Assembly: GCA_013205645.1 (NCBI GenBank)
Contig: JABMMH010000310.1
Location: 1-5,454 of the forward strand
Origin: Polaromonas sp.
Lineage (GTDB): Bacteria > Pseudomonadota > Gammaproteobacteria > Burkholderiales > Burkholderiaceae_C
DNA length: 5,454 nt
Direction: 5' to 3'
In this document: in pieces, positions 1-5,454 of the stretch
How the letters are laid out: every line of letters begins with the position of its first letter
How positions within the stretch are numbered: the first letter of the stretch is position 1
Program-made: the position numbers and the translations under genes
The notes under the pieces: generated by a model
The model's database searches: none
Told to the model about the DNA's origin: nothing
The model's input: the letters and a program-made list of their open reading frames with translations, nothing else

Positions 1-741
1 CAGGTTTATCACCTGTACCAGTTCATCGAGCCGCTGCTGAACGATGCGTTTGCGCGCAACCCTGCGCCGTCCTTGGCTGACCACGGGGCGGGCAAATCGT
101 ATTTGGGCTTCATCTTGTACGACTTGTTTTTCAATGTCGCCCATCGCGCAGAAAAAACCACCGGCCATGTCTACGGCATTGAAACCCGTCCAGAGCTGGT
201 CGCCAAATCACGCGAACTGGCCAGCAGACTCGGCTTTGTGCGCATGAGTTTTCTCAATTTGTCGGTGCAGGAAGCCACCGCATCAGAGCAGTTACCGCCG
301 GTGGTTGACATCATCACCGCGCTCCACGCCTGCGACACCGCCACCGATGACGCGATTGCCTTTGGCCTAGCGCGCCAAGCCCGCCACATGGTGCTGGTGC
401 CGTGCTGTCAGGCCGAGGTCGCTGGCGTACTGAAAAAGGGCCGTGTGTTGTCACTGGCGCGCACGCCCTTGGCCGAGCTGTGGCGGCATCCGCTGCACAC
501 CCGTGAGTTCGGCAGCCAGATCACCAATGTGTTGCGCTGCCTGCAACTCGAAGCGCATGGCTACGACGTCACCGTCACCGAATTGGTCGGCTGGGAACAT
601 TCGATGAAGAACGAATTGATTCTGGCCAGCAGGCCCGACCAGCCGCGCATTGCCACTATCAACGCCGCCCGCGAACGTCTGACGCAGGTGCTGGACGAAT
701 TGGGGCTGGGTGAGTTGAAGGCGCGGTTTGGGGTGGCTTGA
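1..741 (+). CDS. Class I SAM-dependent methyltransferase, 5'-truncated by the window edge
   Basis: The reading frame is open from base 1, so the N-terminus lies outside the window; 246 residues and the TGA stop are visible. A TTG at 73 is an internal leucine of the first motif, not a start. Numbered from the first visible codon, residues 27-35 (DHGAGKSYL) form the glycine-rich SAM-binding loop (motif I). Residues 57-61 (VYGIE) end strand 2 with the acidic residue that normally contacts the ribose. HACDTATDDAI starts near residue 109 and PCCQ near 134. This combination resembles the Methyltransf_32 group (GSTCD/METTL25-like proteins), whose substrates are mostly unknown; RNA is a plausible substrate by analogy only. 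No membrane segment or signal peptide is visible in this part, so it is probably cytoplasmic. The gene converges on pcaQ with 69 bases between the stop codons. The fold is fairly certain, the substrate is not. Confidence 0.85.
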   Translation, partial: QVYHLYQFIEPLLNDAFARNPAPSLADHGAGKSYLGFILYDLFFNVAHRAEKTTGHVYGIETRPELVAKSRELASRLGFVRMSFLNLSVQEATASEQLPPVVDIITALHACDTATDDAIAFGLARQARHMVLVPCCQAEVAGVLKKGRVLSLARTPLAELWRHPLHTREFGSQITNVLRCLQLEAHGYDVTVTELVGWEHSMKNELILASRPDQPRIATINAARERLTQVLDELGLGELKARFGVA

Positions 742-757
742 GGGGTCGGGCTGGGGA

Positions 758-780
758 TCGGCCAGGGGCTGGCCTCCTAC
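758..780 (-). repeat. REP-like hairpin, copy 1
   Basis: This is a short palindrome in the gap between two convergent genes. On the + strand the stem is GGCCAG (760-765) and CTGGCC (769-774), with a 3-base GGG loop. TCCTAC follows at 775-780, so on the minus strand the element starts with GTAG. A conserved GTAG/GTGG at the foot of a hairpin is the hallmark of REP sequences mobilised by REP-associated tyrosine transposases. The same layout appears twice more at 3243-3266 and 3299-3322. The flank GGGGATCG (753-760) is shared with copy 2. It may also help end transcription of the two facing genes, although there is no T-run typical of an intrinsic terminator. Confidence 0.7.
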
Positions 781-810
781 ATTTAACAACGCGATTTATG
801 ACGTTTGCGA

Positions 811-1764
811 TCAGTCGGTCAGCTGAGCGCGCCGCACGGCTGCTAGTTGGCGAATCGCTGTCAGCACCACGCGCTGGGCGTCGCTGGGGGTAGCGTCGGC
901 CCGCAGCGTCAGGCCGACGAGTTCTTCGCTGCCGGTCATGCTGACGGGTAGGGCACTCAGCACGCCGTTGTCTAAGTCAGCCTGGGCCGCGCTCACCGGC
1001 GTCAGCCAGACGGCGTCGCTGCTGGCGGTGTAGCTGCGCGCCACCGACACAGCCAAGGTCTCGACCGTGCGCGGCGGCGGACTCAGGCCGCGCGTGATAA
1101 AAAAATTGTCGGCGGTGAGTCGGATGGCCGTGCCTTGTAGCGGCAGCACCAGGGTGAAGGCCGACAGATTCGCCAGCGGATGGGCGCTCAGCGCTGCATC
1201 TTGCAACAAGGGATGGCCAATCCGGACGGCCAGCACCAGCGGCTCGGCGTAGAGGTTTTCAAACGTCAGCCCGAGCATGTGCGAAGGCTCGGCAAAGCGG
1301 CCAATCACCAAGTCGAGTTCGCGCTGACGCAGTTGCGTCAGCAGCGCCGGGTTGTTGTCAGTGTGTATCTTCAGGCTCAGCGCCAGCCCGCCACTGGCTG
1401 CCACCTGGTCGAGCTGAACTAGCAGTTGCGGCATCAGCCACGGCGCCACCGTCGGCAACACGCCCAGCGTGACGACCGCTTGCGTTTGCTGCCGTGTGGG
1501 TGAGACGCTGGCCACGGCTTCGCGCAGCGCGTTCACGCTGGCCCCGGCGTGGCGAAAAAAGGTCTCACCGCTGCGCGTCAGCACAGCGCCGCGGCGGCCG
1601 CGTTCAAACAGCCGAACGCTCACCAAGGCTTCGAGTTCCTTCAGCGTTTTAGACACCGCCGGTTGCGTGATCGACAACACGACGGCGGCTTTTTGCAGGC
1701 TACCGTGTTGCGCCACAGCCAAAAAGCACTGCAAATGACGGAACTTGATGCGCTCATCGATCAT
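811..1764 (-). CDS. pcaQ: LysR-family transcriptional regulator of protocatechuate catabolism (PcaQ)
   Basis: This 317-residue protein has normal LysR length. The N-terminal winged helix-turn-helix spans about residues 6-66, with the DNA-reading helices in 22-45 (KAAVVLSITQPAVSKTLKEL) and the wing around LFERGRRGAVLTRSGE. The start (IKFRHLQCFLAVA) and the segment FFRHAGASVNALRE closely resemble PcaQ proteins. Residues from about 95 to the end form the periplasmic-binding-protein-like effector domain. In Agrobacterium and Sinorhizobium, PcaQ activates the pca genes with 3-carboxy-cis,cis-muconate (the PcaHG product) as co-inducer, and LysR regulators usually repress their own gene. Divergent transcription from pcaH with a 120-base shared promoter supports this role. 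The ATG at 1764 fits the family N-terminus (MIDERIKFRHLQ), but no good Shine-Dalgarno sequence precedes it, so translation may be weak. The effector is inferred from relatives. Confidence 0.93.
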   Translation of the reverse strand: MIDERIKFRHLQCFLAVAQHGSLQKAAVVLSITQPAVSKTLKELEALVSVRLFERGRRGAVLTRSGETFFRHAGASVNALREAVASVSPTRQQTQAVVTLGVLPTVAPWLMPQLLVQLDQVAASGGLALSLKIHTDNNPALLTQLRQRELDLVIGRFAEPSHMLGLTFENLYAEPLVLAVRIGHPLLQDAALSAHPLANLSAFTLVLPLQGTAIRLTADNFFITRGLSPPPRTVETLAVSVARSYTASSDAVWLTPVSAAQADLDNGVLSALPVSMTGSEELVGLTLRADATPSDAQRVVLTAIRQLAAVRRAQLTD

Positions 1765-1767
1765 GGT

Positions 1768-1810
1768 GTGACATGTTTTTTTGGTTATGCATGGCTGGAA
1801 AAAATGTCAC
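1768..1810. promoter_or_regulatory. Inverted repeat A, candidate PcaQ operator
   Basis: GTGACAT at 1768-1774 and its exact reverse complement ATGTCAC at 1804-1810 are perfect 7-base arms. They are followed inwards by a T-run (1776-1782) and an A-run (1799-1804), which extend the symmetry except for one extra G at 1775. The arms lie just upstream of the pcaQ start codon and overlap its likely transcription start. LysR operators are imperfect dyads with T-N11-A cores near AT-rich bent DNA, which fits in general terms. I see the repeat directly; its use by PcaQ is inferred. Confidence 0.45.
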
Positions 1811-1821
1811 TATACATAACC
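1783..1821. promoter_or_regulatory. Inverted repeat B with ATAACC half-sites, candidate PcaQ operator
   Basis: GGTTATG at 1783-1789 and its exact reverse complement CATAACC at 1815-1821 are perfect 7-base arms separated by 25 bases. ATAACC is the half-site reported for PcaQ in Sinorhizobium, where the site is ATAACC, four bases, then GGTTAA. Here the two half-sites point away from each other and neither has a good inward partner: after the right arm come TTTT and GTGGTG, which match GGTTAA poorly. The repeat interlocks with inverted repeat A (arm order A, B, A', B'). Relative to the proposed pcaH promoter, the right arm is near -50 to -45, a usual place for a LysR activation site. Confidence 0.5.
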
Positions 1822-1837
1822 TTTTGTGGTGTTTACA
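1809..1837 (-). promoter_or_regulatory. Possible sigma-70 promoter of pcaQ
   Basis: Read on the minus strand, TATAGT (1814-1809) matches five of six bases of the -10 consensus. A weak -35, TGTAAA (1837-1832), sits 17 bases upstream of it. Transcription would start near 1802, giving a leader of roughly 37 bases before the ATG at 1764. The -10 overlaps the right arm of inverted repeat A and lies beside the ATAACC arm, so a regulator bound there could block pcaQ transcription. This is prediction from pattern only. Confidence 0.35.
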
Positions 1838-1859
1838 GTGCTGGGTTGCCGCCTATTTA
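1832..1859 (+). promoter_or_regulatory. Possible promoter of pcaHG
   Basis: TTTACA (1832-1837) matches five of six bases of the -35 consensus. After a 16-base spacer comes TATTTA (1854-1859), a poor -10. A good -35 with a poor -10 is compatible with a promoter that needs an activator. Transcription would start near 1866, about 19 bases before the pcaH ATG. The candidate PcaQ half-site at 1815-1821 lies just upstream. The same six bases on the other strand form the proposed pcaQ -35, so the two promoters would compete for polymerase. Confidence 0.3.
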
Positions 1860-1872
1860 CTTGAACCTTCGT

Positions 1873-1876
1873 GGAG
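1873..1876 (+). promoter_or_regulatory. Ribosome binding site of pcaH
   Basis: GGAG lies 8 bases before the ATG at 1885. This fixes the start of pcaH there and rules out the long upstream extension of the frame, which runs antisense through pcaQ. Confidence 0.7.
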
Positions 1877-1884
1877 ACCCGCAC

Positions 1885-2592
1885 ATGAAAGCCGATAACG
1901 TCATCATTTCCCCGCGCGACTGGACCTGCCACCCGGCCCACATTGACCCGGGCTACAAGTCCACCCTGTTGCGCGGCCCCAAGCAGGCCTTGATCCCCAT
2001 GAAGCACGCGCTGGCGCAGCGCAATGCGCCGGTCTACAGCGCCGCACAGTTGGGCGCGCTCGACAACGACATGACGAAAAACGCCGTGATGAATGGCGAG
2101 CCCTTGGGTGAACGCATCATCGTCACCGGCCGCGTGCTGGATGAAGAAGGCCGGCCGGTACGCAACACGCTGGTGGAAGTCTGGCAAGCCAACGCCGCCG
2201 GTCGCTACGTGCACAAGGTCGACCAACACGACGCGCCACTGGACCCGAACTTTTTGGGTGCCGGCCGCTGCCTCACCGACAACCAAGGTCGCTACACCTT
2301 CAAGACCATCAAGCCCGGGGCTTATCCCTGGGGTAACCACCCGAACGCTTGGCGGCCGAACCACATTCACTTCTCGCTGTTTGGTGACTACTTCGCCAGC
2401 CGCTTGGTGACGCAGATGTATTTCCCCGGTGATCCGCTGCTGCGGTACGACCCGATGTACTTGGGTGCACCCGATCATCTGCGGGATTGCATGGTCTCCC
2501 AATTCAGCCTCGACGTGACTCAGCCTGACTATGCGTTGGGCTATGTGTTTGACATCGTGCTGCGCGGCGCCAAAGCCACGCGTTTTGACTAA
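1885..2592 (+). CDS. pcaH: Protocatechuate 3,4-dioxygenase, beta subunit
   Basis: PcaH carries the non-haem Fe(III) of protocatechuate 3,4-dioxygenase (EC 1.13.11.3), which splits the ring between the two hydroxyls to give 3-carboxy-cis,cis-muconate, the first step of the protocatechuate branch of the beta-ketoadipate pathway. It is a cytoplasmic enzyme built of alpha-beta pairs. The 235 residues are close to the usual 230-240. The four iron ligands are all present at the same positions as in Pseudomonas putida (Tyr408, Tyr447, His460, His462, with beta numbering offset by 300): Tyr108 (GRYVHK), Tyr147 (KPGAYPW), His160 and His162 (RPNHIHF). Arg157, Trp149 and Gln177 also line up with known active-site residues. 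An N-terminal region (1-75) precedes the dioxygenase core with VTGRVLDEEGRPV and VEVWQANAAGRY. The stop is 20 bases before pcaG, so the two are one operon. Activation by PcaQ is expected. It should be catalytically competent. Confidence 0.97.
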   Translation: MKADNVIISPRDWTCHPAHIDPGYKSTLLRGPKQALIPMKHALAQRNAPVYSAAQLGALDNDMTKNAVMNGEPLGERIIVTGRVLDEEGRPVRNTLVEVWQANAAGRYVHKVDQHDAPLDPNFLGAGRCLTDNQGRYTFKTIKPGAYPWGNHPNAWRPNHIHFSLFGDYFASRLVTQMYFPGDPLLRYDPMYLGAPDHLRDCMVSQFSLDVTQPDYALGYVFDIVLRGAKATRFD

Positions 2593-2599
2593 AAAGACC

Positions 2600-2603
2600 G
2601 AGG
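2600..2603 (+). promoter_or_regulatory. Ribosome binding site of pcaG
   Basis: GAGG ends 9 bases before the ATG at 2613. This favours that ATG over a TTG two codons upstream at 2607, which would sit only 3 bases from the GAGG. Confidence 0.65.
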
Positions 2604-2612
2604 ATATTGGCC

Positions 2613-3212
2613 ATGACGCAACTCAAACAAACCCCTTCGCAAACTGTCGGCCCTTTCTTCGCCTACGGTCTGACGCCGACGCAATACGGCTACGACTTCA
2701 AAAGCCTGTTCACCCCAGTGCTGACGCAAGCGCATGCCGAAGGCGAGCACATTCGCATCACCGGTCAGGTGTTTGACGGTGCTGGCGCCTCCGTCCATGA
2801 CGCCATCGTCGAGATCAACCAGCCCGACGCCCAAGGCCAGATCATCAGCAGTGTTGAACAGGCTGAGCGGCAAGGTTTCGCTGGTTTTGGTCGTTGCGGC
2901 ACAGGCACATTCGCCGGCAACCACTTCATCTTTGACACCGTCAAACCGGGCGCGCTGGGTGAAGGCCAAGCGCCGTTCATCGACGTCTGCGTGACCATGC
3001 GCGGCCTGTTGCTGCACACGTTCACGCGTATCTACTTCTCTGATGAAGTCGCGGCCAATGCCAAAGATGAGGTCTTGAACAGCGTTCCAGCCGAGCGCCG
3101 GCGCACCTTGGTGGCCAAGCGCGAAGTGACGAATGCCGGACCGGTTTACCGGTTTGACATACACATGCAAGACAGCGCCCACGGCAAAGAGACCGTGTTT
3201 TTTGATCTCTGA
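2613..3212 (+). CDS. pcaG: Protocatechuate 3,4-dioxygenase, alpha subunit
   Basis: PcaG pairs with PcaH; it carries no iron but supplies part of the substrate pocket. The 199 residues fit the usual length of about 200. The N-terminus has the family signature TPSQTVGPFFAYGL (residues 7-20), which reaches into the active site in known structures. The core follows: ITGQVFDGAG (49-58), VEINQPDAQGQI (66-77), FDTVKPGAL (107-115), then HTFTRIYFSDE (135-145), and the ending YRFDIHMQ...ETVFFDL matches other PcaG proteins. The positions equivalent to the beta-subunit iron ligands are Ile77, Leu115 and, near 122-124, Phe and Asp, so no metal site remains, as expected for alpha. Arg139 probably matches the substrate-binding arginine near 133 in P. 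putida. Phe15 replaces the tyrosine (Tyr16 there) after GP. The gene follows pcaH after 20 bases and is the last of the operon visible here. Confidence 0.96.
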   Translation: MTQLKQTPSQTVGPFFAYGLTPTQYGYDFKSLFTPVLTQAHAEGEHIRITGQVFDGAGASVHDAIVEINQPDAQGQIISSVEQAERQGFAGFGRCGTGTFAGNHFIFDTVKPGALGEGQAPFIDVCVTMRGLLLHTFTRIYFSDEVAANAKDEVLNSVPAERRRTLVAKREVTNAGPVYRFDIHMQDSAHGKETVFFDL

Positions 3213-3242
3213 TTATTAGGTTGGAGGGAGTGGGTTCGGGGA

Positions 3243-3266
3243 TCGCTGAGAGGGCTCAGCTCCTAC
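3243..3266 (-). repeat. REP-like hairpin, copy 2 (compensated stem)
   Basis: On the + strand the stem is GCTGAG (3245-3250) and CTCAGC (3255-3260) around an AGGG loop, followed by TCCTAC (3261-3266). The loop, the TC before the stem and the TCCTAC after it match copies 1 and 3. The stem differs from theirs at three positions, and each change is matched on the other arm, so pairing is kept. The GGGGATCG flank (3238-3245) is shared with copy 1. It forms an inverted pair with copy 3. Confidence 0.7.
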
Positions 3267-3280
3267 AAGGGACAGGCCGC

Positions 3281-3293
3281 GAGGCAGTGCCTC
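3281..3293. repeat. Small palindrome between two REP-like hairpins
   Basis: GAGGCA (3281-3286) and TGCCTC (3288-3293) form a perfect 6-base dyad around a single G, giving at least a 5-bp stem with a 3-base loop. It sits midway between REP-like copies 2 and 3. Because TCCTAC of copy 2 and GTAGGA of copy 3 can also pair across it, the three together could fold into one branched structure, as in paired REP units (BIMEs). Confidence 0.5.
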
Positions 3294-3298
3294 TCCCC

Positions 3299-3322
3299 GT
3301 AGGAGGCCAGCCCTCTGGCCGA
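3299..3322 (+). repeat. REP-like hairpin, copy 3
   Basis: This copy is in the opposite orientation to copies 1 and 2: GTAGGA (3299-3304), stem GGCCAG (3305-3310), CCCT loop, stem CTGGCC (3315-3320), then GA. Apart from one extra loop base it matches the reverse complement of copy 1, which lies 2.5 kb away. It ends 27 bases from the permease stop codon and could help end transcription from both sides of this convergent gap. Confidence 0.7.
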
Positions 3323-3348
3323 TTCTCTAAACCACGCCGATTCTTCTC

Positions 3349-4160
3349 TCAACTCCGAAAGCGCTTGCGCGTCAGCGCCAGTGCGACCCAAAAAGCCACC
3401 ACCGCATAGACCAGCAGCACCGCCAGATGCAACAGGCCTTGCGCTGGCCAATGGCCCATGAACAGCGGCCGGATCAGCTCGACCGCCGCTGTCAATGGCA
3501 AGAACTCTGAGATCACGCGCATGAAGCCGGGCAACTGGTCTCTGGGGAAAAACACGCCACTTAAAAACATCGTCGGCGTTAAAAACAGCGTGAAGTAGTA
3601 GGTGAAAAAGTCGTAGCCCTTGGCCAGCGCATTGAAGATCAGCGCGATGCTGGAGAACACGATGCCGACCAGACCCAGCAGCGGCCAGGCCAGCAGCAAC
3701 CAAAAGCTGTGGCTGATGCCCAGCACCAGCATCACCAGCAAGATCACGCCGCTGGTGAACACCGACTTGAAGGCGGCCCAGAGCATCTCGGCCATCACAA
3801 TGTCGTCAAGCCGCACCGGCGCATTCATGATGCCGTCCCAAGTGCGCTGCACGTGCATGCGTGAAAAAGCCGAATATAAAGCCTCAAAAGAAGCGGCATT
3901 CATGGCGCTCATGCAAATTGCGCCGCTGGCCAAAAACAAGATGTAGGGCACGGCTTGGCCGTTCAGCTGAACTTGTCCGATCAAGGCGCCCAAGCCGTAG
4001 CCAAAAGCCACCAACGTGATCAGCGGCTCGGCGATATTACCGACCAGACTCGGCACAAACAGTTTGCGCCAAACCAGCAGATTGCGCCTGAAGACCGGCC
4101 ACCAGCGCCAGCTCAGTTGCGGTGGGCTGAACAGACTTGGCGTGCTGTTTGAACGGCTCA

Positions 4161-4164
<4 letters not shown>
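3349..4164 (-). CDS. ABC-2 type transporter permease, NodJ-like
   Basis: This 271-residue inner-membrane protein is the channel half of an exporter whose ATPase is encoded just upstream. After a basic cytoplasmic N-terminus (WRWWPVFRRNLLVWRK, 19-34) six membrane segments can be picked out, roughly 44-63, 72-92, 134-151, 155-177, 188-206 and 244-264, as expected for the ABC-2 family. SAMNAASFEALYSAFSRMHVQRTWDGIMNAPVRLDDIVMAEM (86-127) and LTPTMFLSGVFFPRDQLP (195-212) closely resemble NodJ and its many non-nodulation relatives in Burkholderiales. The first ATG (4164) overlaps the ATPase stop by four bases. A second ATG directly after it (4161) lies 7 bases from a GAGG (4172-4169), better spacing than the 4 bases to the first, so either may be the start. 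Overlap implies translational coupling. The substrate cannot be told; lipo-oligosaccharide export is known only for the rhizobial members. Confidence 0.92.
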
Positions 4165-5102
<938 letters not shown>

Positions 5103-5199
5103 AGCTAGATTGTGACCTCGCAGCAAGAATCAGAAGGACTCTATAAGCCTCAGACGCTGCGCTCAGTGGTGATGCTGTAAATTTGAGGGTCTGGCTTTG

Positions 5200-5212
5200 G
5201 TGGTACGACCAC
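5200..5212. promoter_or_regulatory. Perfect palindrome upstream of purT, possible operator
   Basis: GTGGT (5200-5204) and ACCAC (5208-5212) surround ACG, a perfect 5-base dyad 27 bases before the purT ATG. The inner TGGTACGACCA (5201-5211) matches the TGGT-N3-ACCA form bound by many GntR-family (FadR/FCD subgroup) regulators. No such regulator is encoded here. It could equally be a small hairpin in the purT leader or chance. Confidence 0.3.
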
Positions 5213-5239
5213 TGTCCCCGCGCTCAACTATCTCGATCC

Positions 5240-5454
5240 ATGACTACTCCAAATAACTCTATTTCTTCTATTTCCGGTACAACTCTCGGCACCCCGCTGT
5301 CGCCGCACGCCACCAAAGTCATGCTGCTCGGCTCCGGCGAGCTTGGCAAGGAAGTGCTGATCGCGCTGCAGCGACTCGGCGTTGAAACCATCGCCACCGA
5401 CCGTTACGAGAACGCCCCCGGCCAGCAGGTCGCGCACCATGCGCGGACCATCAC
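5240..5454 (+). CDS. purT: Formate-dependent phosphoribosylglycinamide formyltransferase (GAR transformylase 2), 3'-truncated
   Basis: PurT makes N-formyl-GAR from GAR, formate and ATP in de novo purine synthesis, independent of folate, as an alternative to PurN. Only the first 71 residues are in the window; the full protein is about 400 and belongs to the ATP-grasp superfamily. LGTPLSPHATKVMLLGSGELGKEVLIALQRLGVETIATDRYENAPGQQVAHHARTI (16-71) matches the PurT N-terminal domain closely. GSGELGKE (31-38) is the nucleotide-fold loop, and Glu34-Leu35 correspond to the GAR-contacting Glu22-Leu23 of E. coli. The first 15 residues are Ser/Thr/Asn-rich, about 12 longer than E. coli, and less GC-rich than the rest. 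The ATG at 5240 is the only one before Met28, which is inside the fold, so it is the likely start even though no Shine-Dalgarno sequence is evident. Confidence 0.95.
   Translation, partial: MTTPNNSISSISGTTLGTPLSPHATKVMLLGSGELGKEVLIALQRLGVETIATDRYENAPGQQVAHHARTI

Noticed and set aside
758..780. Intrinsic (rho-independent) terminator
   Set aside because: The stem-loop is GC-rich but no run of T follows on either strand. The repeat family resemblance explains it better.
451..789. Minus-strand open frame overlapping the methyltransferase
   Set aside because: It is a shadow of the methyltransferase C-terminus, has no start signal, and its start lies in the REP-like hairpin gap.
1549..1884. Upstream in-frame extension of pcaH
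   Set aside because: It runs antisense through the DNA-binding region of pcaQ and through the promoter region. The ATG at 1885 has a ribosome site and gives the family-length protein with the iron ligands at the standard positions.
1810..2502. Long open frame of 230 codons antisense to pcaH
   Set aside because: It lies opposite the highly conserved pcaH coding sequence, has no family resemblance and is a codon-bias shadow of the GC-rich sense gene.
2589..3182. Open frame of 197 codons antisense to pcaG
   Set aside because: It is a shadow of pcaG with a low-complexity translation and no recognisable domain.

Overview
The window looks like an ordinary chromosomal stretch of a GC-rich betaproteobacterium. 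The order Burkholderiales is likely and the family Comamonadaceae is possible. This rests on protein resemblance (PcaQ/PcaH/PcaG, a NodI/NodJ-type transporter, PurT) and codon style, not on any marker gene, so it is tentative. Six genes are visible. The first and last run off the window edges, and genes fill almost all of the sequence.

Layout from left to right: (1) the 3' part of a class I SAM-dependent methyltransferase on the + strand (1-741), with an HACD motif and a PCCQ motif; (2) a short convergent gap (742-810) holding one REP-like hairpin; (3) pcaQ on the minus strand (811-1764), a LysR regulator; (4) an AT-rich divergent promoter region (1765-1884) with two interlocked inverted repeats; (5) pcaH and pcaG on the + strand (1885-2592 and 2613-3212), the beta and alpha subunits of protocatechuate 3,4-dioxygenase; (6) a second convergent gap (3213-3348) with two REP-like hairpins in inverted orientation; (7) a two-gene ABC transporter on the minus strand, ATPase first (5102-4161) and permease second (4164-3349), joined by a 4-base stop/start overlap; (8) a divergent gap (5103-5239) with a short perfect palindrome; (9) the first 71 codons of purT on the + strand (from 5240).

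PcaQ and PcaHG form a regulator/enzyme unit. PcaHG opens the ring of protocatechuate to 3-carboxy-cis,cis-muconate, and in relatives that muconate is the co-inducer of PcaQ. The later beta-ketoadipate genes (pcaB, pcaC, pcaD, pcaIJ, pcaF) are absent here, so they must lie elsewhere if the pathway is complete. The transporter pair belongs to the family named after rhizobial NodI/NodJ, but no nod gene is present and its substrate cannot be read from the sequence. PurT is a formate-dependent purine biosynthesis enzyme, and its neighbourhood says nothing special about it.

I see no phage, transposase, CRISPR array, tRNA, rRNA or defence system. The most interesting non-coding signals are three related REP-like hairpins, one with three compensated base-pair changes, all confined to the two convergent gaps, and the interlocked inverted repeats between pcaQ and pcaH. 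I found no convincing new multi-gene system.
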